The notes beneath the pieces are model-generated. The model saw nothing but the letters and a program-made list of their open reading frames with translations. It was not told the origin of the DNA and ran no database searches. From Mantis religiosa (taxonomy: Eukaryota > Arthropoda > Insecta > Mantodea > Mantidae): a stretch of DNA of 64,000 nucleotides. Shown in pieces: positions 24,180 to 35,332 of the stretch (position 1 is the first letter of the stretch; every line of letters begins with the position of its first letter). Made by a program: the position numbers and the translations under genes. The DNA lies in assembly GCA_030765055.1 (NCBI GenBank), contig CM060952.1, forward strand, positions 83,414,630 to 83,478,629, given 5' to 3'.

Positions 24180-25049
24180 TTTTGCCTTTCCTATGTTTTC
24201 TTAGTAGTTTACGCAGAATAAATAAGGTCAAGTTCGCATTACATGAACTGCCAGTAAACGTTCACTGAACTATATGAATGAAAGTTCATTATAAACTGTG
24301 GTATTTACAGTTTCTCAACGGCGCTTATACACAATATTTTCTCAGTATTTTTATTATATACTAAATATTTATGTTTATAATGCCCTGAAAGTTTTTCAGT
24401 GCCTTCTGTAATATGCTTCGGAAACCTCCAAAAAACTCCAAACTGCTGGGCAAGTGCAATCAAGTGTAAAGATTGTAGAACTAAACCGTCGAACTTCGGA
24501 CGAGAATCACTGGTCAGTTAGTATCACAATAAAATTGTGTATCGAATTTTTTCTAAAATACCTACAATCATTTTCCAAATGAATTTTGTTTTTTCATCTG
24601 TGTTCTTATATTTTAAGGATGTCCATGTGGATAAACTAAGAAGGAAGCTTTAAGGACTCTTAAACTAAAGTAAAATTGCAACTTTCTGGTGCAACACAAT
24701 CACATCTGAGAAATGAGCAGTAAAAATGCCGGGATCTTAGATCTAATTTAAAATCTAACCTTTTGGACAAGAATTGTGGCACAAAAGTAATAAAATGTGA
24801 AACAAATTAAAATAATACAGTGGTATGCAGAATATGAGTATATTTCCGGACTTATTCTTTGCATGAACATGTACACGTACATGTACGTACTTATTCTTGA
24901 ACAAACTGTACTTCATGCTAAACAAGATGAACATTTGCAGAAACAGTTGTATTACTTATTACATGGTAGGTACTAACGGAATAATGGGATATATAAGCCT
25001 AAGACATGTTCATTATGTAATGATTATGTAACATCAAGAGGAATAGGAT
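24178..25049. other. Intronic spacer
   Basis: AT-rich, no gene seen. A short palindromic stretch (acatgtacacgtacatgtac) lies at about 24868-24887. Confidence 0.35.
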
Positions 25050-25600
25050 AGAATAGTTTCATACGGAGGGGATTCGGCACTGTGACCAGTCTTGATCTAT
25101 TATGCCAATGCCCCAAGTGGGGCAACCTAGGAGGAATACTGAGGCGAGAGGAGACAGAGGGCGGCGGACCCAAGAACTCACCACAGTGTAGAGGTTCCTA
25201 CCGTTGACCAGTTAGGAGCTCCCACAAGCCAGTGCAACCGTCATCCCACCCATCGTGGTCCTGAAACGATGCACAAGGCCGACCTGGAGACCGTCCTACC
25301 CAAGGAGGTAGTGTTTACCAGGAGTATATCATCCTGCCATGCAGCGCCGAGACTCCCGCCGACACGTCTATCCTGAAAGAGACCACCAAATGAGAGAAGA
25401 TGTGAAATGATAACAGAGGTGAAATGGAGGGGCAGGAAATTAGGAGGATGTAATTAACCTAGCCAGCATTCGCCTGGCGACCCGGGAAAGGCCCCGGAAA
25501 AACCACATGGGTCTGGTACGTCGGTCACGGGAATCGAACCCGGGCCTCCCAAATGAGGGTCGCGGACGAAACCGCCTTAACCGTCCCGCTCGGTCATCAA
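25050..25600 (-). mobile_element. SINE family B, long copy, minus strand
   Basis: On the minus strand the head begins gaccgagcgggacggtt, with box B gggttcgattcccg at about 25530-25545. The body follows with 'aatgctggctaggttaatt', 'ctcatttggtggtctctttc' and 'gtgtcggcgggagtctcgg'. It continues for more than 300 bases beyond that, ending near 'gaatcccctccg' (about 25070). Together with 31723-32358 it shows that the full element is roughly 550-640 bases, long for a SINE. Confidence 0.85.
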
Positions 25601-27270
25601 GGGGGAAAAACAACCTTCCTATTTAGAGGGATATATGTATCCGATAACTCAATTACAAGGACTATCTATAAAATAAGTTATCCCCTAAAAAGGTTTATTT
25701 GACATAAGATGTGTGTTTTAAGAAGATGTACATTTCTTTATATAGTAAGGTCTTGTCTATCTCTTTTACAAGTTGTGTAAAAGTCGTGTAGAGTGAAGAG
25801 GATTTTTTTTTTTTTTTTTTTTTTTTTTATTAATCCCAGAAGTACGAAAATATGCATTTCGTTTATTTTAGCGATAACTTAAAGGAACTATATTTTGATA
25901 AAATCATAAAAATAAAAAAGACTCAATTTTTTACATGTAAGATTTTGTTAAGAATGGGTATTCAATTTTGTTTTGAAAATTGTGTCATATCGTTGTGTAT
26001 GAAACTTGGTAGTTAACAGACTTTCGTTTCTGACTTATGCCGTTTGCAAACGCGGATGAAAAGCAATGCCTTTAGTTATTTATTTATTCAGGAGGCGTCG
26101 AAAATTAATTTTTGGAGGAAAGTTTGATTTGGGAGGAGAACGGTATCTTCGTTACTGCTTACGTGTTAGAGGAACAGCCAAAACTGTCCCAGGGAAAATG
26201 TGAACACTCGCATTATTCTAAAGATTTTCATACCAAATTCGAATTGAGAGTGTAATTCTGTAATATAAGCAACGAATTACGTCACCTTTAGGCCAACTTC
26301 TCGCGCCATGCTCTTTAGTAAAATTTTTCGGTACGTTTATTTATTTATAATTAACGCGCTCTGCCGGTTGCTCGGGTAAATGACTGCTCATAATTAATTT
26401 GTTCCTGTATGAGCTTGTATAACCAGCGTACTGGTAACGCGCGGGTCTTTAGCTCGTGTAAACATTCTTCAGCAGCTCGATTGATGAAGCTTATTCAAAG
26501 TGTATGTTTCTTAAGGTATACAAAACGTTATATGTAACCTCAGGCGAAATTTCTACGCATATGATTCATTTTTAACCATACTGTTTCTGACGTTCACAAA
26601 CGCAGATGCTCACCTCCTGTTATCCATTTTTTTTCTAAATTCAGGTTATCTCCAAGTCTATATTTCCTGTAATATCTCGGTATTGAATTTTCAGGTCGAA
26701 TGTAATGCTTGTTTCATCTCTTACATTTGTTCGAAGTTGTTGCCAACATATATTGTGATTTCTGTCCACTTGGTTCTTGTTTCTTGGAGCCCTGAGGAAG
26801 GTTAATGTCTTGACTCCGAAACTTTTATTGCCCCCAGAAGTATGTCATGTCTCGCGACCACAGATGACACGCATCCATCTTGATGAAAATTTTACGTCAG
26901 GCGTTTGCAGCTCCCCGAGTGGTCATTTCTGCAACTGCTGTCGAGTAAATCTTTCTCGGTGCGTGCATACAGTGACTACGTGCTTTCATTGTTTTCTTTA
27001 CCATCAACCTGTGTTAGGACAATATTAGAATTTCGTCGGATAAATGTTTTGTGATATGATTAAAGACAAATTCACAAAAACGCTCATAAATAGATGTGTG
27101 TACGTGTATGTGTGAAAAACTTAGAAACGAAAAGGTTAAATACGTAGCAGTGTGTCTCGAACTACGAATTACATGACCAATTATTCATCAGGTTTAATTT
27201 TTCCCAAAATACATTTGACCTATGTGTAGGATGTGACCAATACAATGTACATGTCTTTCTGGGAAGGATC
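25601..27270. other. Intronic spacer
   Basis: T-run at 25803-25829. The open frame at 26777-27028 has no recognised domain. No gene. Confidence 0.35.
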
Positions 27271-27529
27271 CGGCCACTTCATGGCTGAGTGGTTAAACTG
27301 CTCGACTCTCACTAAGGCCGCTCAGGTTCGATCCCAGGTGACCGCAAAGTGAGATGGACAACAGTGGTGGACAAAACTGTGCTGGGGGGTTTTCTCCGGG
27401 ATTTCCAGTTTCCCCCGCCATCTCATTCCACTGGTGCTCCATTTTCATCTCATGTAACATCAGTGTCACCGCCTGCGGTGCCATATGTAGTAAAATAGGG
27501 CGTTAAACACACTACACTTTTCATTTCTT
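27271..27529 (+). mobile_element. SINE family D, best copy
   Basis: tRNA-like head with box A tggctgagtggtt and box B ggttcgatccc about 40 bases downstream. The body is marked by 'gcaaagtgagatgga', 'ttttctccgggatttccag' and 'ccgccatctcattcca'. It ends in 'gggcgttaaacacacta'. Imperfect flanking repeats (tgggaaggatcc and tgggaggtatcc) may be the target duplication. Confidence 0.8.
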
Positions 27530-28376
27530 TGGGAGGTATCCCGTGTCTGTTTAAGCATAATTTCAGTTATTTCATTGATGCCTTCCCCACGTATCCTACC
27601 TGCTAAAGAACGTTGAGGTAAATAGAAAAAGGGAAGTTGCGTAAATAAAATAAGTAGAAGTCACGTGACTGTAACGCACAAGGTATGTTTTCTCTCTCCA
27701 CATGAAGGATGTATTGTATTACACCCAGAAATTACATACGAAGATTTTACCGAAAGTATATGTTTTCGAACTTCTTTCCGATAGTTAAGAAATAAATAGT
27801 TGACTAAACAAATAAAACTTTGTGTTTCATTACAAACAAATGCAAATACAAATTGACAATACAAATATGATATTTTAGTTTGGGGTTTTTCAAGGATACG
27901 GCATAAAATTTTGATTCAACTACCATGTTTAAATTGTGTTAATGACAAATTAAATGTACTCTTCACTCTGGATGAATTTTGTATAACTGCAAACGTAAAA
28001 GATAGACAAAATCCTATTGCGCAGAAATATGGATTTTTTTTTTTTTTTTGTGTAACTTTAACCTCAATCCGAAAGACCTCAGCCACAGTGTCACCGAACG
28101 AAGTGGCGAAATCACATCTCCAAAAATTATAAACTCCTTAGCACAACATGAGAAAACCCAGGCAAACAAACATAGAGTAAGGCAAAGTTGGCACTGAACG
28201 TAGCGTAAAACTAAGCTTCCCTGATCTTTGCTTTCTGAATTATTCATGGGTAGTAGGTCCGTTTCATCTTCCCCTGAAATAATAATAAAAAGTTATGGTT
28301 CAAACCTTTTAAGCTCTATTACAGCTTAAACAACAGCCAAGTTAAAAGATAAAAGGATGCGCCGGTAACACTTCCT

Positions 28377-28378
<2 letters not shown>
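27530..28378. other. Intronic spacer
   Basis: Dispersed-repeat module at about 27950-28030, including a T-run at 28033-28049. No gene. Confidence 0.35.

Positions 28379-28467
<89 letters not shown>
28379..28467. repeat. (AC)n microsatellite
   Basis: About 44 AC units. Confidence 0.97.
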
Positions 28468-28471
<4 letters not shown>

Positions 28472-28649
28472 CGCTCTACACCGGAACCCCTCTACAGTAA
28501 AACGTGAAGGTAGCGATCCTGCACCTCTGTGTAGTACTGGTTAACTTCCAACGTCTTTCGGCCACCTAAAGCAAAACTTCGCACGAAAAAATAACTACCA
28601 CTCAGCACTAAAAACGCTTACTCTTCTATTCCATGCTATCGTAAACGGA

Positions 28650-28860
28650 CCGGGTGCTATTTGCAGAGGGAGAAGTGGTCCTGGCCGAGTTTACTCCGGT
28701 TTCCCCCACCATTCATTCCACCATCTGCTGCACCTCACCTGTTTCTTCCATCCATACATCTGCCTCATTCTCATTCGGAACTAAGTTATGATTCATCGTT
28801 TCTGGTGTTCAGATCATACCAAAAGGTCTCTGAACACCTGTAAGTTCTTCAAATAAGTAA
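28650..28860 (+). mobile_element. SINE family D, 3' half
   Basis: Starts at the 'gtttactccggtttccccc' block and continues with 'accattcattccaccatc' and a diverged 3' part. The tRNA-like head is missing. Confidence 0.5.
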
Positions 28861-28954
28861 ATAAGAAAGTAAATATTTTAATACAACACATGGCTTTGAA
28901 ATGTTCTTCTGTTTTCTTGACCAAGTTTTAACAAATAAAACCAATTTGAACAGG

Positions 28955-29075
28955 TGTAGCCAGATTAAAAAAAGTCAATGCCATAATCGGGCCCGGTTTC
29001 TGTGGCATTGAATTTTTCAGTCTGACTCTACTTGTTCAAAATTTGGCCTGCACACGGCTGATGAGAAACAACAAT
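28955..29075 (+). mobile_element. Minimal inverted-repeat derivative of the tRNA-like family E
   Basis: 'gtcaatgccataatcgggc' at the left faces 'gtggcattgaatttttcag' and 'tctgactctac' at the right. These match the outer ends of the arms of the element at 37155-37590. The tail 'ggcctgcacacggctgatga' also matches its right flank. The tRNA-like middles are gone, leaving a roughly 110-base foldback. Confidence 0.6.
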
Positions 29076-29273
29076 TTAATTTCTAAAAATAATACTCCAT
29101 ACTTGAAAACAGTACCTATAAATATTTGAAAATTGAAATCAAATAACAAAGAATATGTTGAAAATGGTTAAATGAAAATAGAGATTAAAAATGTGTGTTT
29201 TAGTGGAACAACATTTTTATGCAAATACATTTTGTGCATTTGTTGTAAATAATTTAAAGCACAATCTTGATTC

Positions 29274-29404
29274 ATGCAAGCAGTTGATGAACTTGAAAAA
29301 AGATTAAAAATATCAAAACTAAGAGAAAATGTTGTTTATTGCAGTAATGTTACTGAAATTATTACAAATGAACAACAGTTAAATCTAATACATGAACTCT
29401 ACAA
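29274..29404 (+). other. Open frame of unknown nature before a GT/GTGC repeat
   Basis: ATG at 29274 opens a 69-codon frame whose first 43 residues (MQAVDELEKRLKISKLRENV start) look protein-like before running into the repeat. It might be a diverged piece of the LINE that follows (29477 onwards), but the frame differs and no motif proves it. Confidence 0.2.
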
Positions 29405-29470
29405 TGTGTGTGTGTGTGTGCGTGTGCGTGCGTGCGTGCGAGCGTGCGTGCGTGCGTGTGTGTGTGTGTT
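29405..29470. repeat. Compound (GT)n/(GTGC)n microsatellite
   Basis: GT units switch to tgcg-type units and back. Confidence 0.9.
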
Positions 29471-29476
29471 AATCCT

Positions 29477-30270
29477 GTCATAGCTAAAACACTTACACAA
29501 AAACTCTGAATCTAAAATATCCAACTCAAGAATGGACACATATATACATAGATGGTTTCGTTTCTGATACTGATAATGGATCTGGAGCAGGTGGTATATG
29601 CCATTTCCTTTGCTTTTATAGAAATGTAGGAAGAAATACCACAAATTTTGATGGAGAAATAGAAGCTGTTTATTTATCACTGCAAAGCATATTTCATTGG
29701 CTACATAAATGCAGAAATATAGATATTCTTTTTGACTCAAAGGCAAGTAATACTAACAAGCAGTAGTAACACTCCCTAAAATGGAAAAAAATTAAAGAAA
29801 TACAAAAGATGATCCAACAAATTGGTAAACTAGGGGAAAAGGTTTTATTACAACGGATCCCATCTCATTGTGGGGTAGATGGAAATGTAAAAGCAGACAT
29901 TTTGGCAAAGAAAGGAGACAAAATTAAACAAAAAACTATTATAAAATTTTCTTATGAATCAATCAAACGCATTGTTGAAAGAAAAATAGAAACGACATAT
30001 ATAGAATAACACAAGAAAATAAAAACTCAAAATAGCTACAAATTGCACAAAACCCAAAAATAATTAACTACAAAAAAGAAATAAAAAACAGCTGTTGCAA
30101 TCTTTCGTCTCATAAGTGAACAGGATTGCCTGAATAAGATTGGACTTTCAAGCCCACCATACTGCCTACTGTGTACCATAGAAGAAATTATGAATATGGA
30201 ACATCTATAATCATGTCAAGCTTTGAAGACGTGTCTTGACATTGTCACCAAATACTGGGAAGCTAGAATG
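29477..30270 (+). mobile_element. Diverged LINE 3' end with RNase H domain
   Basis: One frame, 29530-29766, reads EWTHIYIDGFVSD, then GAGGICHF, FDGEIEAVYLSLQ and DILFDSKAS before a stop. The partner frame continues as LLQRIPSHCGVDGNVKADIL to 30009. The RNase H positions D, E, D and D are recognisable. Farther on, 'PPYCLLCTIEE..NMEHL' with a following SCQ recalls the C-terminal CCHC knuckle, across several stops. A different and older lineage from the LINE at 14365. Truncated and dead. Confidence 0.7.
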
Positions 30271-31722
30271 AGAATAACTTGCTTTGAGCATTAGACAGAC
30301 AGACGCCCGCACACACACACTTTTTGTGCAGTAAAAATGTTTGTCTCTTACGGCTGACCATTATGCAAAAGTCACTCTGAATGAAAGAAGAGCTATGAAG
30401 ATTTTAACTTGAGTTACAGATATGCGTTTCATTTGGCACGAGAATATCTTAAACGAATTGTATTTTAATTAAATCATTACAGTCGTTTTTGAGAAAGTCA
30501 ATAATTTGGAATATTTTTTTCTAGCTCGAAGTGGAAGCATTTTCAACGATCCTCGTGTATGATTCCTGTAAGATGAACTTCAACAACTCTATTGATTTTT
30601 AAACAAATCTGGTCAAAGGACAGATAGACAAATTCCTTCTTCTTTTTTTTTCAGGAACCTCAGAATATGCATTTCTGTGTATCAAAGCGTTGTTTGGAAT
30701 CAAATATCTTCTCTACCTGACACGTACGTGGTAGAGGAATTTAAATGTTGTGAAATAAGATGCGTTCGTCTTGCGCAAGATCACAAATTAAGTGAGCAAA
30801 CCGGTTGTTATTGTAAATGTTTACTAAGGTAGAGGATGATAGTTGACCCTTCTGACGTACCTACTACACAACATTTGGTCCAATCTTCTCCACTTCCCCT
30901 TTTCGTTATTTATTCAAGAGTTTAATCCCCGCTTATAGCACTGCCTCTACTTCCACCTTCTCCAACTTTATCAAGTTTTCATGATTTTCCCTCTTCCATC
31001 TGGGAGTATAGCTCACTGTTAACCCTTACTCAACTATCCCTCTCCCCAGCGAGCATCTTGAATTCGCTCCCGTCTTGTCTTGAATTGACTCTTTAATATT
31101 TATTTGTATTATTTCCTTTTCTTCTCCTGCCATAGTCACGAGAGTCTCCTTTTTCCTTCCTCACTGACATCTGACCATAACTTTACTGTTATTATTTTTA
31201 AATTGGCCATGTGACACCTTACACCTTTGTTGCTTCGACTTATAGCTTAACGGATAAGTTGTAACATGGACATACTCTATGGAGAGTCTTGCAGGAAAAA
31301 GCATACTGTTATGGGTAATTCTTTCTACCCACTATGCAGGTATCACAGGGCTATTGTTAACTGAGGGCATTGTTATCAACATTGTTACATGAATATTTAA
31401 TGCATTTGCTGACTAATAATTTGAGGTTGGCTAGTACTTCCAAGTAAGATTGTTAACTCAGATCATACCTGAAGGGTGGGACAGGTTGTTGTGATGAGTA
31501 AAGTAGTCTGTCCCAGCCATCGGTATCACACAAACTATTAATTAATGGTTGAATTAGTCATGGTTCTCAAACATTCGTCATTTTTGTTATGTAGATGAAA
31601 TAAATGATAAATAATGTTTAAATAACTATATTTAGTTTTGGATATGATATTTCACCTTGAATTTCCAAAGTAGTCATTGTTTATCTGAACCGGTAACTGA
31701 GTTCGAAGATCAGGTAACGAAA
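30271..31722. other. Intronic spacer, no gene seen
   Basis: Pyrimidine-rich stretch at about 30880-31160; no domain or repeat recognised. Confidence 0.35.
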
Positions 31723-32358
31723 CCTGACCGAGCGGGATGGTTCAGACGTTTCGTCTGTGGCCCGCATTCGGGAGGCCTGGGTTCGATTTCCGTGGTCGAC
31801 CTATCTAATCCATTGCCTTTTTCGGGGGTTTTCCTTGGTCACTAGGCGAATGCCGGGTAGGTTAGTTACATTCCCCGAATTTTTGGTCCCTCCATTTCAT
31901 CTCCATTATCATTTCACACCATCTCTCATCTGGTGGTCTCTTTCAGGATAGAAGTGTCGGTGGGTGTCTCGGCGGTGCATGGCGATATGATACGCTCTGA
32001 GGAAAACTACTTCCTCCTCTGGTAGGTCGGTTGTTAGTCTCCGCTCCTCTGCTGGGACAATTTCGGGACCGCCAGCCAGGGACCTTTGGGGCACGGATCG
32101 CCTGCCTGGGACCTTTTGGGCTTCGCTGCTCGGCTCGTTGCCGTCCCGCAGTAGGGGAGCGTGTCCGTTGTTCTGGTCTGTCGGGGGAAGTCTCTATCCA
32201 AGTAAATTGTAGGGATCCTGCTCTCTGTACTGTCGTGGCTGCTGGGATCGGCCGCCCTGTGTCTCCTTCGCTTCATCCTTCCTCCCGGGGTGCCCCCATA
32301 ATGGGCCCAGCAAGGTGGCCTACGTACCAAATCCCCTCGGTAATGCAATCCTAATCCT
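31723..32358 (+). mobile_element. SINE family B, full-length copy with (TAATCC)-like tail
   Basis: The head is gaccgagcgggatggttcag with box B gggttcgatttcc at about 31781-31793. Next come 'ttttcgggggttttccttgg', 'ctcatctggtggtctctttc' and 'gtgtctcggcggtgcatgg', then a GC-rich 3' half ending 'aatcctaatcctaac'. GC content is well above the surroundings. Open frames of about 107-125 codons on both strands at 32031-32411 fall inside the element and are not genes. Confidence 0.88.
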
Positions 32359-33431
32359 AACGAGCCCTGACTACTTGGATCAGCAAGTGTGAACACGGGA
32401 AGCAAAACCATAATCTGTACTGATATGTTCTATTCGCAGTACCATTTAACAAATGTCCGTGACTCCACCCATATTCACTGTCGCTTCAAAAATATGAACT
32501 AGTTCAATTCACACTTCACTTTGATTTCACATTCACTTAGCTTTCTTCTGCGGCGTGACAAAATACGTCTGACATTGCCTGTTTTCCGGACTGAACTCTC
32601 TGGGAAGTCAAGCACAGGACGTTTATACTTCCTTACAGTAGCAGCACTCGCTCCAGTTCACCACATTTTAAAAAAATTGCTCGAAAAGCAGCACTCATTG
32701 AGTCGCTCTCTGAGATACACTTTGCTTATATAGATGGGGGTTGAAATCAAACACGGCGGACATCACTTCCTTTGGAGCTAAAGTAAAGCCAGTTGTCTCA
32801 TATAACAGATTTAGGTATGTAAAAAATGTCAAGCATAAAAGGGGGCCTTTGATGAAATTTAAACTCGCGATATAGAATGGAACTTTGAGATTAATGACAG
32901 TTAAAGAGCGTCCATAAATAGAAGCTCAATTATATTGTTTTGTATTCTCTTCCGGTGGAGCATAAGACTATTCTTCTAACTTCCGCGATAGTTTACTTCA
33001 GTGTTTTACATCAACTGGTGGTCCACTTGAGTGCTGAACACAGGACTCTTCTCTTATTCTATCACCTCTAGAATATAGAATATAAGACTTCACTTCTTTC
33101 GTATTATCACTCTCTGGTTAATCAGCACTGCACCCAAATTCATAGCTCGAGCTACGGCGAATGCTTCGCTCTTCATAACGGCAGGCGCTTTCGAGGAACT
33201 TGTTACGTCGCCTGAACCGACTAGAGTGAAGGGTACGCACGGCATCGACCAAATAGGGCACGGGTTCGTCACAATATTATATAAATATTCGTTATAGCGT
33301 TTTCTAAGAAAAGAAATCGTCCACATAAAAAGTGAAATTTGGGTTTTGGAAATTTTCTGGAATCATGTTGCATGCTTTAAATATTCTGATCTTAAAAGGT
33401 TCTAATTCTGAAAGTTGTGATTCTGTTGCAG
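32359..33431. other. Intronic spacer before the last STPG exon
   Basis: A possible minus-strand promoter (tatataagcaaagtg, about 32720-32734) followed by sequence that looks LTR-like, but with no second copy in the window. A minus-strand open frame at 33090-33326 is unexplained. The intron ends with the acceptor ctgttgcag at 33423-33431. Confidence 0.35.
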
Positions 33432-33638
33432 GTTAATCCTCTCTATGGCGATTCTGTTTTGAAAGGGACCTTTAATATAACCCTTGATAACCCAGTGCCT
33501 CGGGAACGTCCTCCTGATGTGCCCTGGAAGATAAGAACGATGCCTAAAAAGAAATTGAGATGGTTTTTCGAAGGACCTCAGCATGTACACCGCCATAATA
33601 TAAGTGAAAAACCTCCATTTAAACCAAAGCGGAAATAA
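33432..33638 (+). CDS. Last coding exon, STPG/ODF3-type protein C-terminus
   Basis: The exon follows a ttgcag acceptor and reads 68 codons to TAA at 33636-33638. The product starts VNPLYGDSVLKGTFNITL, completing the PG-rich repeat begun in the exon at 12598. It continues through 'DVPWKIRTMPKKKLRWFFEG' and ends in a strongly basic, proline-containing tail (KPPFKPKRK). Basic tails and 'K-G-T/S-F-N' segments after PGPxxY are usual in this family of axonemal or cytoplasmic microtubule-associated proteins. Expression in sperm or ciliated cells is inferred from the family. The two visible exons give 107 complete codons, so most of the protein must lie upstream. Confidence 0.78.
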   Translation, partial: VNPLYGDSVLKGTFNITLDNPVPRERPPDVPWKIRTMPKKKLRWFFEGPQHVHRHNISEKPPFKPKRK

Positions 33639-33681
33639 TGTTTAATTCTGTGTGCATTTGTATGGATTTAGATGTTTTGAA

Positions 33682-33687
33682 AATAAA
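33682..33687 (+). terminator. Poly(A) signal AATAAA of the STPG-like gene
   Basis: Canonical hexamer 44 bases after the stop codon, in a short AT-rich 3' UTR. A second possible signal lies near 33798. Confidence 0.7.
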
Positions 33688-33701
33688 ATTGTTTATTTAT
33701 A

Positions 33702-34060
33702 TAAATTTAATATTTATAACTATTAATTCATTGTTCATACTTGTGCTATTTCTTTTACGAATGAAATATATCTTATGTAAGTTTTATTATGAGAGGTAAT
33801 AAAATATATTAGTATACCTGCATTTATGTTCAGAGGACTGAACCCTCAAATAGAGAAAAGAAAAGTTGACGTTAGGCTGAAAACGAAAAGAAAAAAGAAA
33901 TACATCACTTAAAGAACACAGAGCCGAAAACTAAGTTGCTGAAAGTCTGCGAAAGAGGTAGGTAATTCACAGGCGTTAACAAAAAGTGCATGTGTACTTT
34001 ACATAAATTGTGTATTTTAACAACATCTGCATTTTTTGTGCGTAGTGAATTTTGTCTGAA
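33702..34060. other. Spacer after the STPG-like gene
   Basis: AT-rich; no feature recognised. Confidence 0.4.
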
Positions 34061-34425
34061 CCTCGCCGTGGTCGAATGGTTAGACCGCTCGACTCTCACC
34101 AAACCGGTCCGGGTTTGATCCCAGACGACGCAAAGTGAGATTTGTAGCGGACAACACGGGCTGGAGCGGATTTTCTCCGGGATCTCAAGTTTTCCCTGCC
34201 ATCTCATTTCACCAATTGCCCCGTTATCATTTTTCCTATCATTCATTTCGCCCTCATTCCGTCATCTAGTTCTCTCACTCTTATACCAGGCATCGGGCTG
34301 ATCACCCATCCTGAATCCTCTATCGCATCCAGAGCATCTATTTCTCAACCCAAGCTTAAAGCATAGAAGAACAAGAATCCCCTAACACTACCTTAAGTTG
34401 CCATACTACGGAAAGTTAAAGGGGA
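34061..34425 (+). mobile_element. SINE family D, longest copy
   Basis: Head with box A tggtcgaatggttagacc and box B-like ggtttgatccc. The body carries 'gcaaagtgagatttgtag', 'ttttctccgggatctcaag' and 'tgccatctcatttcac'. It extends about 130 bases beyond the other copies before an A-rich end near 34425. Confidence 0.78.
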
Positions 34426-34685
34426 AGAAAAAGAAGAAGAGATTTTGTCTATATTTTACCTCTTACCGATTACACAAAAGTGATTTAGACTGAAGAGGAC
34501 TTCTGAGGACATTACCGAAACATCCAAGACATATATTTCATTTGTTATGAAAAACGTGTAGTGTTGTAATCAAAATCGTTAGCATTCCTCAGAAAATTAC
34601 ATGTAAATGACTTTCTGATTTACTTATGTTGTTGACAGATTCATAGACACACATGCACGGATAATTTTACGAAAATGCTTTTCTT

Positions 34686-34792
34686 ACTGCTACTACTACT
34701 AACTACTACTACTATTACTACTAGTACTACTACTAACTACTCCTATTACTACTGCAACTACTAACTACTATTACTGTTACTACTACTACTAC

Positions 34793-34839
<47 letters not shown>

Positions 34840-34865
34840 GTAGTAGTAGTAGTAGTAGTACTGCT
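34686..34865. repeat. (CTA)n array that flips to (GTA)n
   Basis: An imperfect (CTA)n tract runs to about 34839. Without a gap the unit becomes its reverse complement (tagtag) for about 22 bases. The junction 'ctactactagtagtag' is the centre of a perfect palindrome of at least 40 bases. Confidence 0.95.
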
Positions 34866-34891
34866 ACGCTATACCATTTCACTTAGTTGCC

Positions 34892-35105
34892 TTTTTTTGT
34901 AATTTACGTCCTCCAACGTTAAGTCATATCCGACGATGAAATGATCCCGGGGTCCATGGAGCTTAGAGTTGCCCGACATTCGTCTTGAAGGATAAGGGAA
35001 ACCCCCAGATAAAACTTTATCTAGGTAATTCACCCTGACCGAGATTCGAACTCGGGACCTCTTGAACGTGAGGCAGACGTGCTACCACCACGCTACCGAG
35101 GCGGT
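34892..35105 (-). mobile_element. SINE family A, minus strand, near full length
   Basis: Begins with a short T-run (34892-34898) and 'taatttacgtcctccaacg', and ends at the head 'ctaccgaggcgg'. Box B (on minus) is gttcgaatc at about 35045-35053. It is among the best preserved copies. Confidence 0.9.
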
Positions 35106-35332
35106 AGCGCCAGTGAACGTATGCATCAGAAGGTGAATGCTAATATGACTGATAAGAAACATATTCGGGAAAGCACCCTAGAAAAATGATAAAATGAATG
35201 GGAGGCAGAAGTAACGGTTGCTCAATGGACTAAAAAGCTCATCCCAAAAATTAAACCATGGATTCTAAAAACATGGTGAAGTTGAATTTTATTTGACCTA
35301 ATATCTGTCAGGGTACGGAAATTTTAAAGTAT

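Larger units (their letters stand above)
12717..33431 (+). other. 20.7-kb intron of the STPG-like gene
   Basis: It starts gtaagtatg and ends ctgttgcag. Both flanking exons are phase 0 at this junction. It is filled with SINEs, LINE ends, an LTR and microsatellites, listed separately. Stretches without a separate entry (13649-14364, 15466-17426, 17703-18882, 19157-20117, 20353-21434, 21511-23534, 24178-25049, 25601-27270, 27530-28378, 30271-31722, 32359-33431) show no supported gene. Modules of the dispersed repeat lie near 13470-13570, 15530-15600, 17980-18400, 22150-22400 and 27950-28010. A T-run is at 25803-25829. A minus-strand TATA-like tatataagc at about 32727 could mark another decayed LTR. 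Confidence 0.7.

Noticed and set aside
32031..32411. GC-rich open frames on both strands
   Set aside because: They are inside the SINE B copy at 31723-32358, whose GC content creates chance open frames.
33090..33326. Minus-strand 78-codon frame just before the last STPG exon
   Set aside because: No recognised domain, no second copy in the window, and it lies inside the intron.
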